Origin: Deinococcus depolymerans
GTDB taxonomy: Bacteria > Deinococcota > Deinococci > Deinococcales > Deinococcaceae
NCBI RefSeq assembly: GCF_039522025.1
Contig: NZ_BAAADB010000023.1
Span: forward strand, 1 to 64,000
Direction of reading: 5' to 3'
Length of the DNA stretch: 64,000 nucleotides
In this document: positions 9,907 through 22,543 of the stretch, in pieces
Position numbering within the stretch: position 1 is the stretch's first letter
Layout: the number at the start of each line of letters is the position of its first letter
Notes under the pieces: generated by a model
The model's input: the letters and a program-made list of their open reading frames with translations, nothing else
Database searches by the model: none
Told to the model about the DNA's origin: nothing
Translations under genes and position numbers: made by a program

Positions 9907-11388
9907 TCAGCGCAGCAGGCGCAGCACGCCGCCGTACAGTGCCAGGAACTGCGGGTCGTTCAGGGGGCGGGCGTCGTTCCAGGTGGCGCTCACGCAGTAC
10001 GTGCGCCCCGCCGGGGTGGTGACCTGGGTGGTCAGGTTCAGCACGCCGGGTTCGCTGCCGCCCTTGAAGCTGACGCTGCGGAACTCGGCGGGGTCGGCCA
10101 CGCCGGGGTTCAGCTGCGTCTCCTTCAGCGCGGCAACCTCACCCATCAGGCGGCACAGACGCCCCGTGCTGGCGAACCATTCCACGTCCCGCGCCAGGGG
10201 ACCGCCCGCGAACGCCGAGGTGGCGGGCAGCGGGGCCACGCGCGCCCGGTCCAGCACCGCCCGCCGCGCCGGGACGTTCAGGACGGCGGCGCGGTACTCC
10301 GCGAGCAGCGCGGCGTTCGCGGGGTTCTTCAGCGCGAAGGCCTCGCGGGTGCCCGGCATGGGCCGCTGACCGAACCGGGCCTCCACGCCCGCGCGGCCCA
10401 CGGCGTTCAGCAGCAGGTCCGTGGCGGTGTTGTCGCTCTGCGAGATCATGCGCGCCGCGAGGTCCCGCAGCGTGTACCGGCTGCCGGTCGGCGCGTCCTG
10501 CAACGTGCCGCTGGGGAGGCTGCGGTCGGCGTCCGTCAGGGTCAGTTCGTCGGTCCAGGCACGCTGCCCGGCGCTGACCTGCGCCTGCAACTCGGCCAGG
10601 ATCGCCAGTTTGAAGGTGGACCCGACCGCCAGCGGCCGCGCCGCGTTCAGGGCGACGAGCGGGGCGCCGCCCTGAACGCCCACCTCCTGCACCAGCAGGC
10701 TGACCTGTCCGGGCAGCGCGGCGAACGCGGCGCGCGCCTCGTCGGGCGAGCCGAAGGTCACTTCTGGCGTGACGGGTGCGACGACCAGCGCGGTCACGCG
10801 GCCCTGAGCGTCCAGCGTGAACTGCCGGACGGTCAGCGGGCCGTTCTCGAAGATCAGGGTGGCGCCGGTCGCGCTGAGTTGCACGTCCTGAAGCGGGCCG
10901 TACTGGGCGCGCAGGCCCTCCAGGAAGGACTGCAACTGCGCTGCGGGCAGCGCCTCCAGGAACGCCGGGGAGAACAGCGCCGGGTCCAGCGGTCCCCCGA
11001 AGATGCGCTTCAGCAGCTCACGCGGCGAGCCGGTCCCGGTCGCGTCCGTGGTCGCCACCAGCGGCGTGAAGCGCAGGCCCGTGAAACGTCCCTGGTCGTC
11101 CAGCGCGGCCTGCACGCCCAGTTGCCCCTTCTCGAACACGGCCACGGCCATTCCGCCCTGCATCTCGGTGCGCTGGAAGGCGCCCAGCTGCGCGCGCAGG
11201 CCGTCCAGCGCCGTCTGAAGCTGCGCGGCACTCAGGACCGCCTGGAGGTCCGGGGCCAGCCACGCCGCCTGCACCGGCCCGCCGAACAGCCGCGTCACGG
11301 CAGCCGGGATGTCCGGGGTGGCCTGCGCCTGCGCGGACGCCAGCAGGGAGACGCTCAGGAACACCGGGGCACGCCAGGAAGGTCGCAT
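9907..11388 (-). CDS. Exported class A beta-lactamase-fold serine hydrolase
   Basis: The product has 493 residues. A signal peptide ([22 protein letters not shown]) is followed by two copies of an N-terminal module, each opening with xLFGG/IFGGP and containing AAQLQ..L.GLRAQ, resembling DUF3887. The C-terminal half is a serine beta-lactamase-like domain: [10 protein letters not shown] holds the SxxK nucleophile, [10 protein letters not shown] the SDN loop, and [11 protein letters not shown] a KGG in place of KTG. All three catalytic boxes are present, so an active hydrolase (peptidase, esterase or beta-lactamase) is plausible; the substrate cannot be told. ATG 11386-11388 was chosen because it starts the signal peptide; it diverges from gatC. 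Confidence 0.82.
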   Translation of the reverse strand: MRPSWRAPVFLSVSLLASAQAQATPDIPAAVTRLFGGPVQAAWLAPDLQAVLSAAQLQTALDGLRAQLGAFQRTEMQGGMAVAVFEKGQLGVQAALDDQGRFTGLRFTPLVATTDATGTGSPRELLKRIFGGPLDPALFSPAFLEALPAAQLQSFLEGLRAQYGPLQDVQLSATGATLIFENGPLTVRQFTLDAQGRVTALVVAPVTPEVTFGSPDEARAAFAALPGQVSLLVQEVGVQGGAPLVALNAARPLAVGSTFKLAILAELQAQVSAGQRAWTDELTLTDADRSLPSGTLQDAPTGSRYTLRDLAARMISQSDNTATDLLLNAVGRAGVEARFGQRPMPGTREAFALKNPANAALLAEYRAAVLNVPARRAVLDRARVAPLPATSAFAGGPLARDVEWFASTGRLCRLMGEVAALKETQLNPGVADPAEFRSVSFKGGSEPGVLNLTTQVTTPAGRTYCVSATWNDARPLNDPQFLALYGGVLRLLR

Positions 11389-11430
11389 GGCACCCGGTAC
11401 GCGGCCCGCCGGGTCCGGGTTCCGCGCCTC

Positions 11431-11436
11431 TATACT
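11431..11436 (+). promoter_or_regulatory. -10 box of the leaderless gatC-serS operon
   Basis: TATACT lies 7 nt before the gatC ATG. There is no Shine-Dalgarno sequence in between. Confidence 0.65.
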
Positions 11437-11443
11437 TCTGGGC

Positions 11444-11736
11444 ATGATCGACGCGGCCCAGATAGACCACCTCGCGCAGCTTGCCCGGCTGCACCTGACC
11501 CCGGAGGAACGCACCGCCATGCAGGGCGACCTGACCCGCGTGCTGGGGTACTTCGAGCAGCTGAACGAGGTGGACACCAGCGGCGTGCAGGAAATGCAGC
11601 GCCCGGTCGACCTCGTGAACGTCCTGCGCGACGACGTGCCCGGCGCGGTCTTCCCGCAGGCCGCCGTGACCGCCCTCGCCCCCGAGAGCATGCCCGACGG
11701 TCACATCCGCGTTCCCCGCACCGTGGAGGCCGACTG

Positions 11737-11737
<1 letters not shown>
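11444..11737 (+). CDS. gatC: Asp/Glu-tRNA amidotransferase subunit C
   Basis: The product has 97 residues, the usual GatC length. It shows the family pattern [20 protein letters not shown], the central [15 protein letters not shown] and the late RDDVPG motif. GatC stabilises the GatA-GatB complex that converts misacylated Glu-tRNA(Gln) or Asp-tRNA(Asn) to the correct amide; gatA and gatB are not in the window. In Deinococcus this pathway is known to supply Asn-tRNA(Asn) even when AsnRS is present. The stop TGA overlaps the serS ATG (TGATG), so translation is coupled. Confidence 0.95.
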
Positions 11738-13014
<1,277 letters not shown>

Positions 13015-13079
13015 CCGGCGGGAACGTGGCGCGCGGCGTGCGGTGGCCGGCGCGGACGGGCAGCGCTACACTGCGCTGC

Positions 13080-13607
13080 ATGACACAGCCCCTGACGGAC
13101 CCGGCGGTGCTGGCCGTGATGGGCGCCACGCCCGACGACGTGCGCGCCCGCCTCACCAAGGAACTCGACCGCTTCAAGGCCCAGCTGCGCACCCGCCACG
13201 CCGACTGGACGCGCGTGCAGCCGGGCCGCGAGTGGAGCCCCGCCCAGGACGCCGAGCACGTCATCCTGATCAACGACTCCATCTCGCGCGGCGTGACGCT
13301 GCTGCTCTCGGACCGGGAACTGCGGCCCTCGCCCCGCGCGCCCGGCGAGACCACCCCGGACGGCCGCCGCGTCGCCCCGCCCCACACCCGCCCCAGCGAC
13401 ACCGGGCTGGCCTGGGAGGACCTGGACACCCGCTGGGCGCAGAGCCGCGCCGGACTGGAACGCACCGCCGCTGACCTGCGCCCCACGCCGGGCCGCACGC
13501 TGTGGCACCCGTTCTTCGGGGAACTGGACGCCATGGACTGGATGCGCATGGTCGCCATTCACCTGAACAACCACCGCAAGCAGCTGGAAGCCAGTGCCAG
13601 CGCATGA
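13080..13607 (+). CDS. DinB-family protein
   Basis: The product has 175 residues and is predicted to form the DinB four-helix bundle. The metal-binding histidines are likely in PAQDAEHVILIN, and in MVAIHLNNHRKQL at the C-terminus. Many DinB/YfiT proteins are thiol-S-transferases or damage-inducible proteins, and this superfamily is expanded in Deinococcus. TACACT (13067-13072) lies 7 nt before the ATG, indicating a leaderless message. It overlaps the next gene by 4 bp. Confidence 0.78.
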   Translation: MTQPLTDPAVLAVMGATPDDVRARLTKELDRFKAQLRTRHADWTRVQPGREWSPAQDAEHVILINDSISRGVTLLLSDRELRPSPRAPGETTPDGRRVAPPHTRPSDTGLAWEDLDTRWAQSRAGLERTAADLRPTPGRTLWHPFFGELDAMDWMRMVAIHLNNHRKQLEASASA

Positions 13608-14044
13608 GCGACCCCACCACTTCACCTGCCAGTACCCGCACGGACAAGGGCGTGCGTGGCTTCGAACTGGACATCCACGTGGCGTTCACGCAGCCCCTGG
13701 CGGCCGCGCAGGCCCGCGCGGCCCTGCTGGCCCTGGACGGCTTCACCGTGGACCTGTACCGCCCCCACCCGGCCGCGCTGCACGCCGACCAGGCCGGTGA
13801 CGCGCCCGACGCGGTGCCCTCGGCCCGCCTGACCGGCCCCCTGCGCGACCCGGACGTGCTGCGCGCCGGCCTGAGTGCCCTGCTGGGCGGCCCGGCCCGC
13901 TACGTGGAAGTCGGGGTGCGCGGCTTCCTGCGCAGCGCCGCCGGGCAGACCGAATGGATGCCCTGGAAACGCAACGCCGTGCTGCCCCGCGCGGACGTGG
14001 CGCGCGTGACCTTCGAAGAGGGCGTGCGTTTCGTACTCGAGTGA
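13604..14044 (+). CDS. Hypothetical protein coupled to the DinB gene
   Basis: The product has 146 residues, is soluble, and has no recognised domain. It contains GFELDIHVAFTQPLAAAQAR near the start and WMPWKRNAVLPRADVARVTF near the end. The ATGA overlap with the DinB gene indicates a two-gene operon. The N-terminal 20 residues are Thr/Ser/Pro-rich and probably disordered. Confidence 0.65.
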   Translation: MSDPTTSPASTRTDKGVRGFELDIHVAFTQPLAAAQARAALLALDGFTVDLYRPHPAALHADQAGDAPDAVPSARLTGPLRDPDVLRAGLSALLGGPARYVEVGVRGFLRSAAGQTEWMPWKRNAVLPRADVARVTFEEGVRFVLE

Positions 14045-14069
14045 CTGGCCCGGACGGCAGTCCGTGTCA

Positions 14070-14202
14070 TACGGATTCCGTTTGTTTCGTTGACGACATG
14101 GAACGGCACCGGGTCGTCAACTCCACGTCCGGAACCCGTTTCTCTCCTATTCGCATCCGCTCGGATTGAATGGCTTATAAAGCCATTCAATCGGAGTCCG
14201 TA
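14070..14202. repeat. Family A repeat between convergent genes
   Basis: It starts TACGGATTCCG and ends CGGAGTCCGTA. The inner stem allele is GACGAC / GTCGTC, as in the copy at 5181. Its right end directly abuts the TGA of the minus-strand gene at 14203. Confidence 0.8.
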
Positions 14203-14481
14203 TCAGGCGCTCTGCGGCAGCACCAGCGCGCGCGCCTTGACGCCCGCCTCGAGTGGGCGCAGGACCAGCGTCAGCAGGGTCGTGGCCGGACGCAGCAGGT
14301 ACGGCAGGACGCTGTCGTTCAGGGCCGCCAGCGCCCGGCCCGCCTCACCGACCGGCAGGTCCCGCAGGACCAGCACGGCGCGCGTGGCGGCCACGTCCGT
14401 CCAGATGTCCACCCGGCCCAGCAGGTCCTCCCCGGCGTGGGAACGGTACTCGAATTCATGCAGGGACCGCAGCAGATACAT
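14203..14481 (-). CDS. Small hypothetical protein
   Basis: The product has 92 residues. It opens MYLLRSLHEFEYRSHAGEDL and has alternating hydrophobic strands (ATRAVLVLRDLPVG, TTLLTLVLRPLEAG), suggesting a compact alpha/beta fold. A Shine-Dalgarno (GAGGAGAG) lies upstream of the ATG at 14481, which decides this start over longer in-frame forms. No family is recognised. The gene is isolated between two family A repeats. Confidence 0.6.
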   Translation of the reverse strand: MYLLRSLHEFEYRSHAGEDLLGRVDIWTDVAATRAVLVLRDLPVGEAGRALAALNDSVLPYLLRPATTLLTLVLRPLEAGVKARALVLPQSA

Positions 14482-14661
14482 CGTCGGACACTCTCCTCTG
14501 GAAGGGGGGAAACGGCAGGCAGTGGGGCAGGGGCGAGGCGGAAGCGGGGACGGCCGGGGACGCGGCGCGGCGACCGGAAGACGGAACCAACGTTCAGGGA
14601 AGGCTGTGACGCCCAGCTTAGGCGCTCCCCGCGTGTCCTTTGTCCCGCCACACACCTGTGA

Positions 14662-14816
14662 TACGGACTCCGATTGAATGGGCTGCAAAGCCCGCTGGGT
14701 CCGAGCGGATGCGACTCGGAGAGTTGCTCCGCAGAGAAGGAGAGAAGCGGGTTCCGGACGTGGAGCCGGCAATCCGGTGAAGTTCCGGATGGTCGGCGAA
14801 ACAAACGGAGTCCGTA
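14662..14816. repeat. Family A repeat
   Basis: A forward-orientation copy, TACGGACTCCG to CGGAGTCCGTA. The inner stem is CAATCCGG / CCGGATGG, slightly decayed. The first stem is also damaged on its right arm (GCCCGCTGGGTCC). Confidence 0.75.
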
Positions 14817-14917
14817 TGATTCCCGCGCAGTCTGCCGCGCCCGGGTGAAGTGGGCGTGAAGATCGGATGGGACCGGCCCCGCGCCGCTCCCGGTGTCCGC
14901 CCCCTACACTGGGCGGC

Positions 14918-15436
14918 GTGACCGCTCCCGTGACGGAACTGCTGCGCGAGTACCAGGGATACGTGCTGGCCTACCGCCTGCGCCGCGCCGTGGGCGGCCA
15001 GGTCGCGCCGCCCGGCGGGCAGCTGAGCCTGGCGCAGTACGCCGCGCTGCGCCTGGAACGCCAGGACCTCGCCCGGTCCCTGATCCGCCGGGGCATGGAC
15101 AGCGCGCAGATGCGCCGACTGGACGCCCTGTCGGACGAACTGATGTTCGGGTTCTGGTTGAACCCGGCCGAGGTCGCCGCGTTCCTGCGCGCCGCGATCC
15201 GCGAGGGCGGTCACCCCGCGCTGGGCGACCCGGCCGCCTTCGCCGCGCTGCTGACCCCGACCGAACGCGCCCGCCTGGGCGAGAGCGGCGTGCAGCGCGT
15301 CTGCGCGCACCACATCGCCAGCTTCTCGCTGGCCGCGCCCATGCTGGACCCCACCGGACTGAACGCCGCGTGGCAGCGCATCCAGGAGACCGAACCGCCC
15401 CTGTTCCTGGACGAACTGCAGCGGGGATCGCCCTGA
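14918..15436 (+). CDS. Hypothetical helical protein, operon with comF
   Basis: The product has 172 residues, soluble and helix-rich (LLREYQGYVLAYRLRRAVGG; QMRRLDALSDELMFGFW). No family is recognised. GTG 14918 was chosen because TACACT (14905-14910) sits exactly 7 nt upstream. The stop overlaps the probable comF start. Confidence 0.65.
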   Translation: MTAPVTELLREYQGYVLAYRLRRAVGGQVAPPGGQLSLAQYAALRLERQDLARSLIRRGMDSAQMRRLDALSDELMFGFWLNPAEVAAFLRAAIREGGHPALGDPAAFAALLTPTERARLGESGVQRVCAHHIASFSLAAPMLDPTGLNAAWQRIQETEPPLFLDELQRGSP

Positions 15437-16071
15437 ACGCCGCGCAGCTGCTCGGGGACGCCCTGCGCGCCCTGCTGCCCCGCGCCTGCCCCGGCTGCGG
15501 CGGGCAGCTGGGCCGCGCCGCCGGCCTGTGCCCCGCCTGCCGCGCCCACCTGCACGCCCGCGTGGAGGCGCACAGCCCCCTGCGTGCCCAGCCGGTCCCG
15601 CACCTCGTGACGCTGGGCGCGTACCGGGGCGTGAACCGCCGCGTGGTCCGCACCCTGAAGTTCGGCGGGGCCCGCGACCTCGCCGCCGTGCTGGGCGAGG
15701 CGCTCGCGCAGGGCGTGCCCACCCACTGGGACGTGCGGGCGGTCGTGCCCGTGCCGCTGCACCCGGCCCGGCAGCGGCAACGGGGCTTCAACCAGGCGGA
15801 ACTGCTGGGCCGCGCCGTGGCCGCGGGGCTGGGCGTGCCGTGCGTGCCGGGTCTGCAACGCACCCGCCACACCGCGCAGCAGGCCCGCCGTCACGCCGCG
15901 CAGCGCGAGGACCTGCACGGCGCGTTCCGCGCCCACCCGGACGCGCTGCCGGGCGGTCCGGTGCTGCTGATCGACGACGTGTTCACCACCGGCAACACCC
16001 TGCTCGCCTGCCAGGACACCCTGAAGGAGGCGGGCGTGACGGAGCTGTACGCCGCCGTCATCGCCCGCTGA
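15433..16071 (+). CDS. comF: ComF-type phosphoribosyltransferase-like protein
   Basis: The product has 212 residues if started at CTG 15433. The N-terminus has a four-cysteine zinc site (CPGCGG ... CPACR). The PRTase core carries VVPVPLHPARQRQRGFNQAE and the PRPP-binding loop VLLIDDVFTTGNT. ComF is needed for natural transformation in several bacteria, and Deinococcus is naturally competent. No ATG, GTG or TTG fits near the first domain; CTG overlapping the previous stop (CTGA), with a GGGGA stretch upstream, is the best candidate, making a rare non-canonical start likely. The far-upstream in-frame ATG would overlap the previous gene almost completely. Confidence 0.85.
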   Translation: MNAAQLLGDALRALLPRACPGCGGQLGRAAGLCPACRAHLHARVEAHSPLRAQPVPHLVTLGAYRGVNRRVVRTLKFGGARDLAAVLGEALAQGVPTHWDVRAVVPVPLHPARQRQRGFNQAELLGRAVAAGLGVPCVPGLQRTRHTAQQARRHAAQREDLHGAFRAHPDALPGGPVLLIDDVFTTGNTLLACQDTLKEAGVTELYAAVIAR

Positions 16072-16086
16072 CGGCAGGTCCCCCGG

Positions 16087-16629
16087 TCAGGGCAGGCGTT
16101 CGCCCGCCGTGACCGCGTCCGGCAGCCAGTTCTCCCGCGGGGGCAGCGGGCAGGTCCAGCCGTCCCCGTACGCGCAGTACGGGTGGTACGCCAGGTTGAA
16201 GTCCACGCGCACCAGCGCCCCGTCGCCGCCCAGCTGCCGGTCCAGCGGGGCGTCCAGGTAGCGGCCCGCGCCGTACGTGCCGCCCTCGGCCGCGCCGCTC
16301 GTGGCGTCCCGGAACGGAATGAACACCCGCGCCGGCTGTTCCTCGCCCAGCGGCGCGAACACGCTCAGGGTCCGCTCGCCGCCCGGCAGGGGCACCGTCA
16401 CCTGCCCGTAGCGGGCCATGAAGCGTGTCTCGCCGGTGTTCGTCTCCAGCGGGAACTCCGCTGCGTCCTGCGGCAGGCGCTCGAGCAGCACCGTGAACGC
16501 CCACGCCTCGTCCGGCGCGAAGTACCGCAGGCCGTGGAACGCCTGCGGGTCCACCGGCCCCTTCCCGGCCGCGAAATGCTGGTCCTTGCGGTTCCGGAAG
16601 TCCAGCACCGCCTCCTCGTACAGCCCCAC
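16087..16629 (-). CDS. DUF1684 protein
   Basis: The product has 180 residues. The family signature is clear: RNRKDQHFAAGKGP near the start, then VFIPFRDATSG, TYGAGRYLD, VDFNLAYHPYCAY and CPLPPRENWLP in order. DUF1684 proteins are of unknown biochemistry. The start lies 2 bp after the stop of the S4 gene, so the two share a transcript. Confidence 0.85.
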   Translation of the reverse strand: MGLYEEAVLDFRNRKDQHFAAGKGPVDPQAFHGLRYFAPDEAWAFTVLLERLPQDAAEFPLETNTGETRFMARYGQVTVPLPGGERTLSVFAPLGEEQPARVFIPFRDATSGAAEGGTYGAGRYLDAPLDRQLGGDGALVRVDFNLAYHPYCAYGDGWTCPLPPRENWLPDAVTAGERLP

Positions 16630-16631
16630 GC

Positions 16632-16850
16632 TTACCAGTCCACCGTGACGCGCTGCCCGGCGTACTCGACAATGTCACCCCGGCGCAGTTTGCGGCGGCG
16701 GCGGGTCTCGATCTGCCCGTTCAGGCGGACCTCGCCGCCCTGCACGCGGAACTTGGCCTCACCGCCCGTCTCGACCAGCCCGCGCATCTTCAGGAAGTCC
16801 TGCAGGTCGATGGTGTCCGGGTCATAGGGAGAGTAACTGGAATCGGTCAT
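16632..16850 (-). CDS. Small S4-domain RNA-binding protein
   Basis: The product has 72 residues and is essentially a lone S4 domain: IDLQDFLKMRGLVETGGEAK, then GEVRLNGQIETRRRRKLRRGD, ending VEYAGQRVTV. This matches the YaaA/RlbA-like small S4 proteins expected to bind rRNA or tRNA. TACGCT lies 7 nt upstream of the ATG (16863-16858), so it is probably leaderless. Confidence 0.85.
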   Translation of the reverse strand: MTDSSYSPYDPDTIDLQDFLKMRGLVETGGEAKFRVQGGEVRLNGQIETRRRRKLRRGDIVEYAGQRVTVDW

Positions 16851-16918
16851 GCCGGGCAGCGTAGCAGGGTGGGCGGGGCGGGGTCTGTGCGCCCGGTCCC
16901 CGCCCCGCCCGGCGAGGC

Positions 16919-17515
16919 TCAGCGTTTGTTGTACTGCTCGCTGAACAGGCGCAGGTCGGCGTCGTCCACCCGGCGGTCCTGGTTCAGGTCGCCGCTGGTG
17001 CCGGGCTTGCCGTAGTTGTTCATGAGGATGGCCAGGTCGGTCAGGTCGATGCGGCCGTCGCCGTTCAGGTCCGCGCCGCTCAGGGCGGTCCGCGCGGCGC
17101 TGGGCGTCCAGTCCTTCAGGCCCAGTTCGCGGGCCAGTTCGCCCTGCACGGCCTCCGCCAGCGGCAGCGGGCCGCGCGGGTTGAACTCGATGCGGCGTTC
17201 CGAGCCGCTCACGAACAGGCGCGCGGCGACGTCCGGGTTGAACGGCGCGGCGCTCGGCCCGCTGCCGCCCAGCGTCAGCAGCGGGCCGCCGCTGGTGTCC
17301 AGCGTGACCGGCAGTTCCGGCGTGCTGATGGCGGCCAGCGCGGCCTGCACGGCCCTGGTCAGGGCCTCGCCCTGCGGGCGGAGTTTCACGCTGGCGGCGT
17401 CGGCGTGGCCGTGCGACGCGCCGGTCAGTGCGGCGGCCAGCAGCGCGGCGATGCGGGTGCGGCGGTCCTGCGTGCGCCGCAGGTGTCGGGCCAGCCGGGA
17501 GCGGGGAGCGTTCAT
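16919..17515 (-). CDS. Secreted protein with a C-terminal dockerin-like pair of EF-hand repeats
   Basis: The product has 198 residues. After a signal-like N-terminus (RIAALLAAALTGASHGHA) comes a domain of unknown type. The C-terminus carries two Ca2+-binding loops: DLNGDGRIDLTDLAILMNNY and, 22 residues on, DLNQDRRVDDADLRLFSEQY. This spacing is that of a type I dockerin. A segment AVQGELARELGL resembles a degenerate metallopeptidase helix (HExxH replaced), but this is speculative. It is the last gene of a three-gene operon (4-bp overlap). The possible partner is the cohesin-like domain of the lipoprotein two genes upstream. Confidence 0.75.
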   Translation of the reverse strand: MNAPRSRLARHLRRTQDRRTRIAALLAAALTGASHGHADAASVKLRPQGEALTRAVQAALAAISTPELPVTLDTSGGPLLTLGGSGPSAAPFNPDVAARLFVSGSERRIEFNPRGPLPLAEAVQGELARELGLKDWTPSAARTALSGADLNGDGRIDLTDLAILMNNYGKPGTSGDLNQDRRVDDADLRLFSEQYNKR

Positions 17516-18069
17516 GGGCGCACCTCCCGCGCCGCCAGGATCGCGGCGCGCAGTTTTGCCGGATCCGTGATGGTCTCGGTGGCGGGCGGGGTGGGCGTGG
17601 CAGCCGGTGGGACAGCCGGGGTGGCCGGCGTGACGGCCGTGACAGCCGGCGTGACCGACACCCCCGGAACCAGACTGCCGTTCACGACCGGGTAGAAGCC
17701 CTGGTTGAACCCCACCAGCGGACTGTCGAACCGCCCCGCGTACAGCAGCGCGATCACGTCCTGACCGCTGCGCAGGTCCGGCAGGTCGGCCACACCCTTC
17801 AGGAACAGCAGCGCCGGCGCGCCGCCCTGCCGGGGCAGGCTGGCCGGGTCGCCCGCGATGGTCTCGGTGACGGTCAGCGGGTACGCCACGTACGTCACGT
17901 CGCCGTCCCGGACCTCGGCGGGCGTGCCGAGCGTGGCGCGCACGATCACCTCGGCCTTCCTCGCCTGCTGCGCCAGGGTCAGGGGGGGCGCGGTGGTGGC
18001 CCGCGCCGCCCCGGTCAGTCCCAGCAGGCCCGCCAGCAACGTCGCCTGCAGGGCCGGGCCGGCCCTCAC
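17512..18069 (-). CDS. Exported protein of unknown function
   Basis: The product has 185 residues. A signal peptide (LQATLLAGLLGLTGAARA) is followed by a domain with EVIVRATLGTPAEV, VTYVAYPLTVTETIAG and LVGFNQGFYPVVNG. This pattern resembles a small exported family that I have seen next to dockerin or matrixin-like genes, though I cannot name it. The C-terminus contains a VTAVTPATPAVPPAATP linker. It overlaps both neighbours by 4 bp (ATGA), so expression is coupled. Confidence 0.65.
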   Translation of the reverse strand: MRAGPALQATLLAGLLGLTGAARATTAPPLTLAQQARKAEVIVRATLGTPAEVRDGDVTYVAYPLTVTETIAGDPASLPRQGGAPALLFLKGVADLPDLRSGQDVIALLYAGRFDSPLVGFNQGFYPVVNGSLVPGVSVTPAVTAVTPATPAVPPAATPTPPATETITDPAKLRAAILAAREVRP

Positions 18070-19001
18070 GGTTTCCCTCCGGGGGTGGGCGTGACCGGGG
18101 CCGGTGTGGGCGCGGCCTTCCCGGGGACCGCGTTCTCCGGGAAGGTCTTCTCGGCCGCGGCCTTCTCCGGCGTGGCTTTCTCTGTCGCGGCCTTCTCCGG
18201 CGTGGCTTTCTCGGCAGCGGTCTTCTCGGCAGCGGCTTTCGCGGCGGCCTCGTCGCGTTTCTTCTGCTCGTCGGGCATCAGCCGCTCGGACAGCAGCTTG
18301 CCCTGCCCGTCACGCGCCTCGTACCCCAGCGCGCTCCCGCTCAGCGTGACTGGCTTCGTGACCTTCAGGCTCAGCAGCGCCACGCGCGCCCCGCTGCGCG
18401 GCGCGGCCTTGAAGCCCACGTCCACGGTCAGGCGCTGACCCTCCTGCCGCCAGAACAGCACGCCGCCCGTCTCGCCCGGCTGCGCGCCGCCGAGGCTCAC
18501 GCCGGCCGGCAGGTCCCACACGAACCGCGCGGCGCGCACGTTCCGGGGCGCGCTGATGGTCACGGGCACGCGCGTGTCCCCGCGGATCTCCCCGGCCGGC
18601 AGGGTGGGCGCCAGGGACAGCGGCGGCAGGTCCTGCACGGTCACGCGGTACTCCTTGCTGTTCTTGCTCAGCGTGGCGTCCGTGACGGTCACCGTGAACG
18701 CGTAGGTGCCGCTGGTCTTCGGCGTGCCGCTCAGGGTCAGGCCGCTGAGGGTCAGGCCCGGCGGGAGGGTGCCGCCCGACTGCCGCGCCGCGTACGGACC
18801 GGCACCGCCCGCGACCGTCAGGGTCGCCGTGTACGCCTCCCCGGTGTACAGCGGCGGCAGCCCGGACGGACTGTCCGCGAAGTACAGCGCTTCCCGCGCG
18901 CCGCTGGCGGAGGTTCCCGTGATCTCCTGTCCGCAGGCCGCCAGCAGGGCCGTGAGCAGGCCGGCCAGCGCGAGCCGGACAGCGGTTCGGTGAGGTGCCA
19001 T
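18066..19001 (-). CDS. Lipoprotein with putative Ig and cohesin-like domains
   Basis: The product has 311 residues. The lipobox is LTALLAAC, so it is membrane-anchored by lipid. A putative-Ig (He_PIG) domain follows, with GGTLPPGLTLSGLTLSGTPK and YAFTVTVTDA. Then comes a beta-rich domain: VPVTISAPRNVRAARFVWDL, later ARVALLSLKV and ALGYEARDGQG. These fit the strand order of a cohesin, an assignment made by eye only. The C-terminus is a tandem A-x-E-K-A-T-P-E-K repeat and a proline tail, as in wall-spanning spacers. It is the first gene of the operon. TACACT stands about 9 nt before the ATG. Confidence 0.65.
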   Translation of the reverse strand: MAPHRTAVRLALAGLLTALLAACGQEITGTSASGAREALYFADSPSGLPPLYTGEAYTATLTVAGGAGPYAARQSGGTLPPGLTLSGLTLSGTPKTSGTYAFTVTVTDATLSKNSKEYRVTVQDLPPLSLAPTLPAGEIRGDTRVPVTISAPRNVRAARFVWDLPAGVSLGGAQPGETGGVLFWRQEGQRLTVDVGFKAAPRSGARVALLSLKVTKPVTLSGSALGYEARDGQGKLLSERLMPDEQKKRDEAAAKAAAEKTAAEKATPEKAATEKATPEKAAAEKTFPENAVPGKAAPTPAPVTPTPGGKP

Positions 19002-19125
19002 ATGCCCCGCAGTGTACCTGCCCGCACCGGCCCTCCCGGTGAGATTCGCATGACGCCCGCCCCGCACCGGGAATCGTCGCGCATTCCAGCGTTCCGGGCG
19101 GGGGCGCGGCATTAGACTCGGGGGC

Positions 19126-22071
<2,946 letters not shown>

Positions 22072-22072
22072 T

Positions 22073-22240
22073 CAATGGTGCGGACAGGCTCATACCTTCA
22101 GGGCAGACCAGCGATGAACACGCCGTGTTGACCCCTCCCCCTTGAGGGGGGAGGCTGGGAGGGGGTGAGCAGGACTGGCGTTACAGAAGACGTGTTCCAT
22201 GCTTGTCCCCTCCTGCGCTTGAACAGTGTCCGCACCACTG
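22073..22240. repeat. Family B repeat, copy 2
   Basis: The 168-bp unit has ends CAATGGTGCGGACA and TGTCCGCACCACTG, an almost perfect inverse. It shares the central palindrome with the other copies. It begins 1 nt after the M16C stop and is followed 4 nt later by a family A copy. Confidence 0.75.
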
Positions 22241-22244
22241 ATCA

Positions 22245-22378
22245 TACGGACTCCGATTGAATGGGCTGCAAAGCCCGTTCAATCCGAGCGGAGCGAGTGG
22301 GAGCAACACGGCCCTCCGGACGTGGAGCCGGCAATCCGGTGAAGTTCCGGATTGTTGGCGAAACAAACGGAGTCCGTA
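22245..22378. repeat. Family A repeat
   Basis: A forward copy with extended perfect ends, TCATACGGACTCC and GGAGTCCGTATGA. The inner stem is CAATCCGG / CCGGATTG. Together with the family B copy and a terminator it accounts for the gene-free stretch 22072-22543. Confidence 0.8.
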
Positions 22379-22445
22379 TGAAGGAGGCCGCAGGGAGTGG
22401 AGGGGCTGGAGGCGGCCCCCCACCCCCGGAAGCCGCGCGACAGAG

Positions 22446-22478
22446 GAGGCCCGCACGGATGCGTTCCGTGCGGGCCTC
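22446..22478. terminator. Strong hairpin terminator downstream of the MBL gene
   Basis: A 14-bp stem GAGGCCCGCACGGA / TCCGTGCGGGCCTC with a short loop. It lies 66 bp past the stop of the minus-strand gene. Confidence 0.75.
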
Positions 22479-22543
22479 TCTTCTGTGGCGGGCGGTCGGC
22501 GGCATGGTTGTCTTCTTCGCTGCCTACGCCCTCCGTGCCCCGT

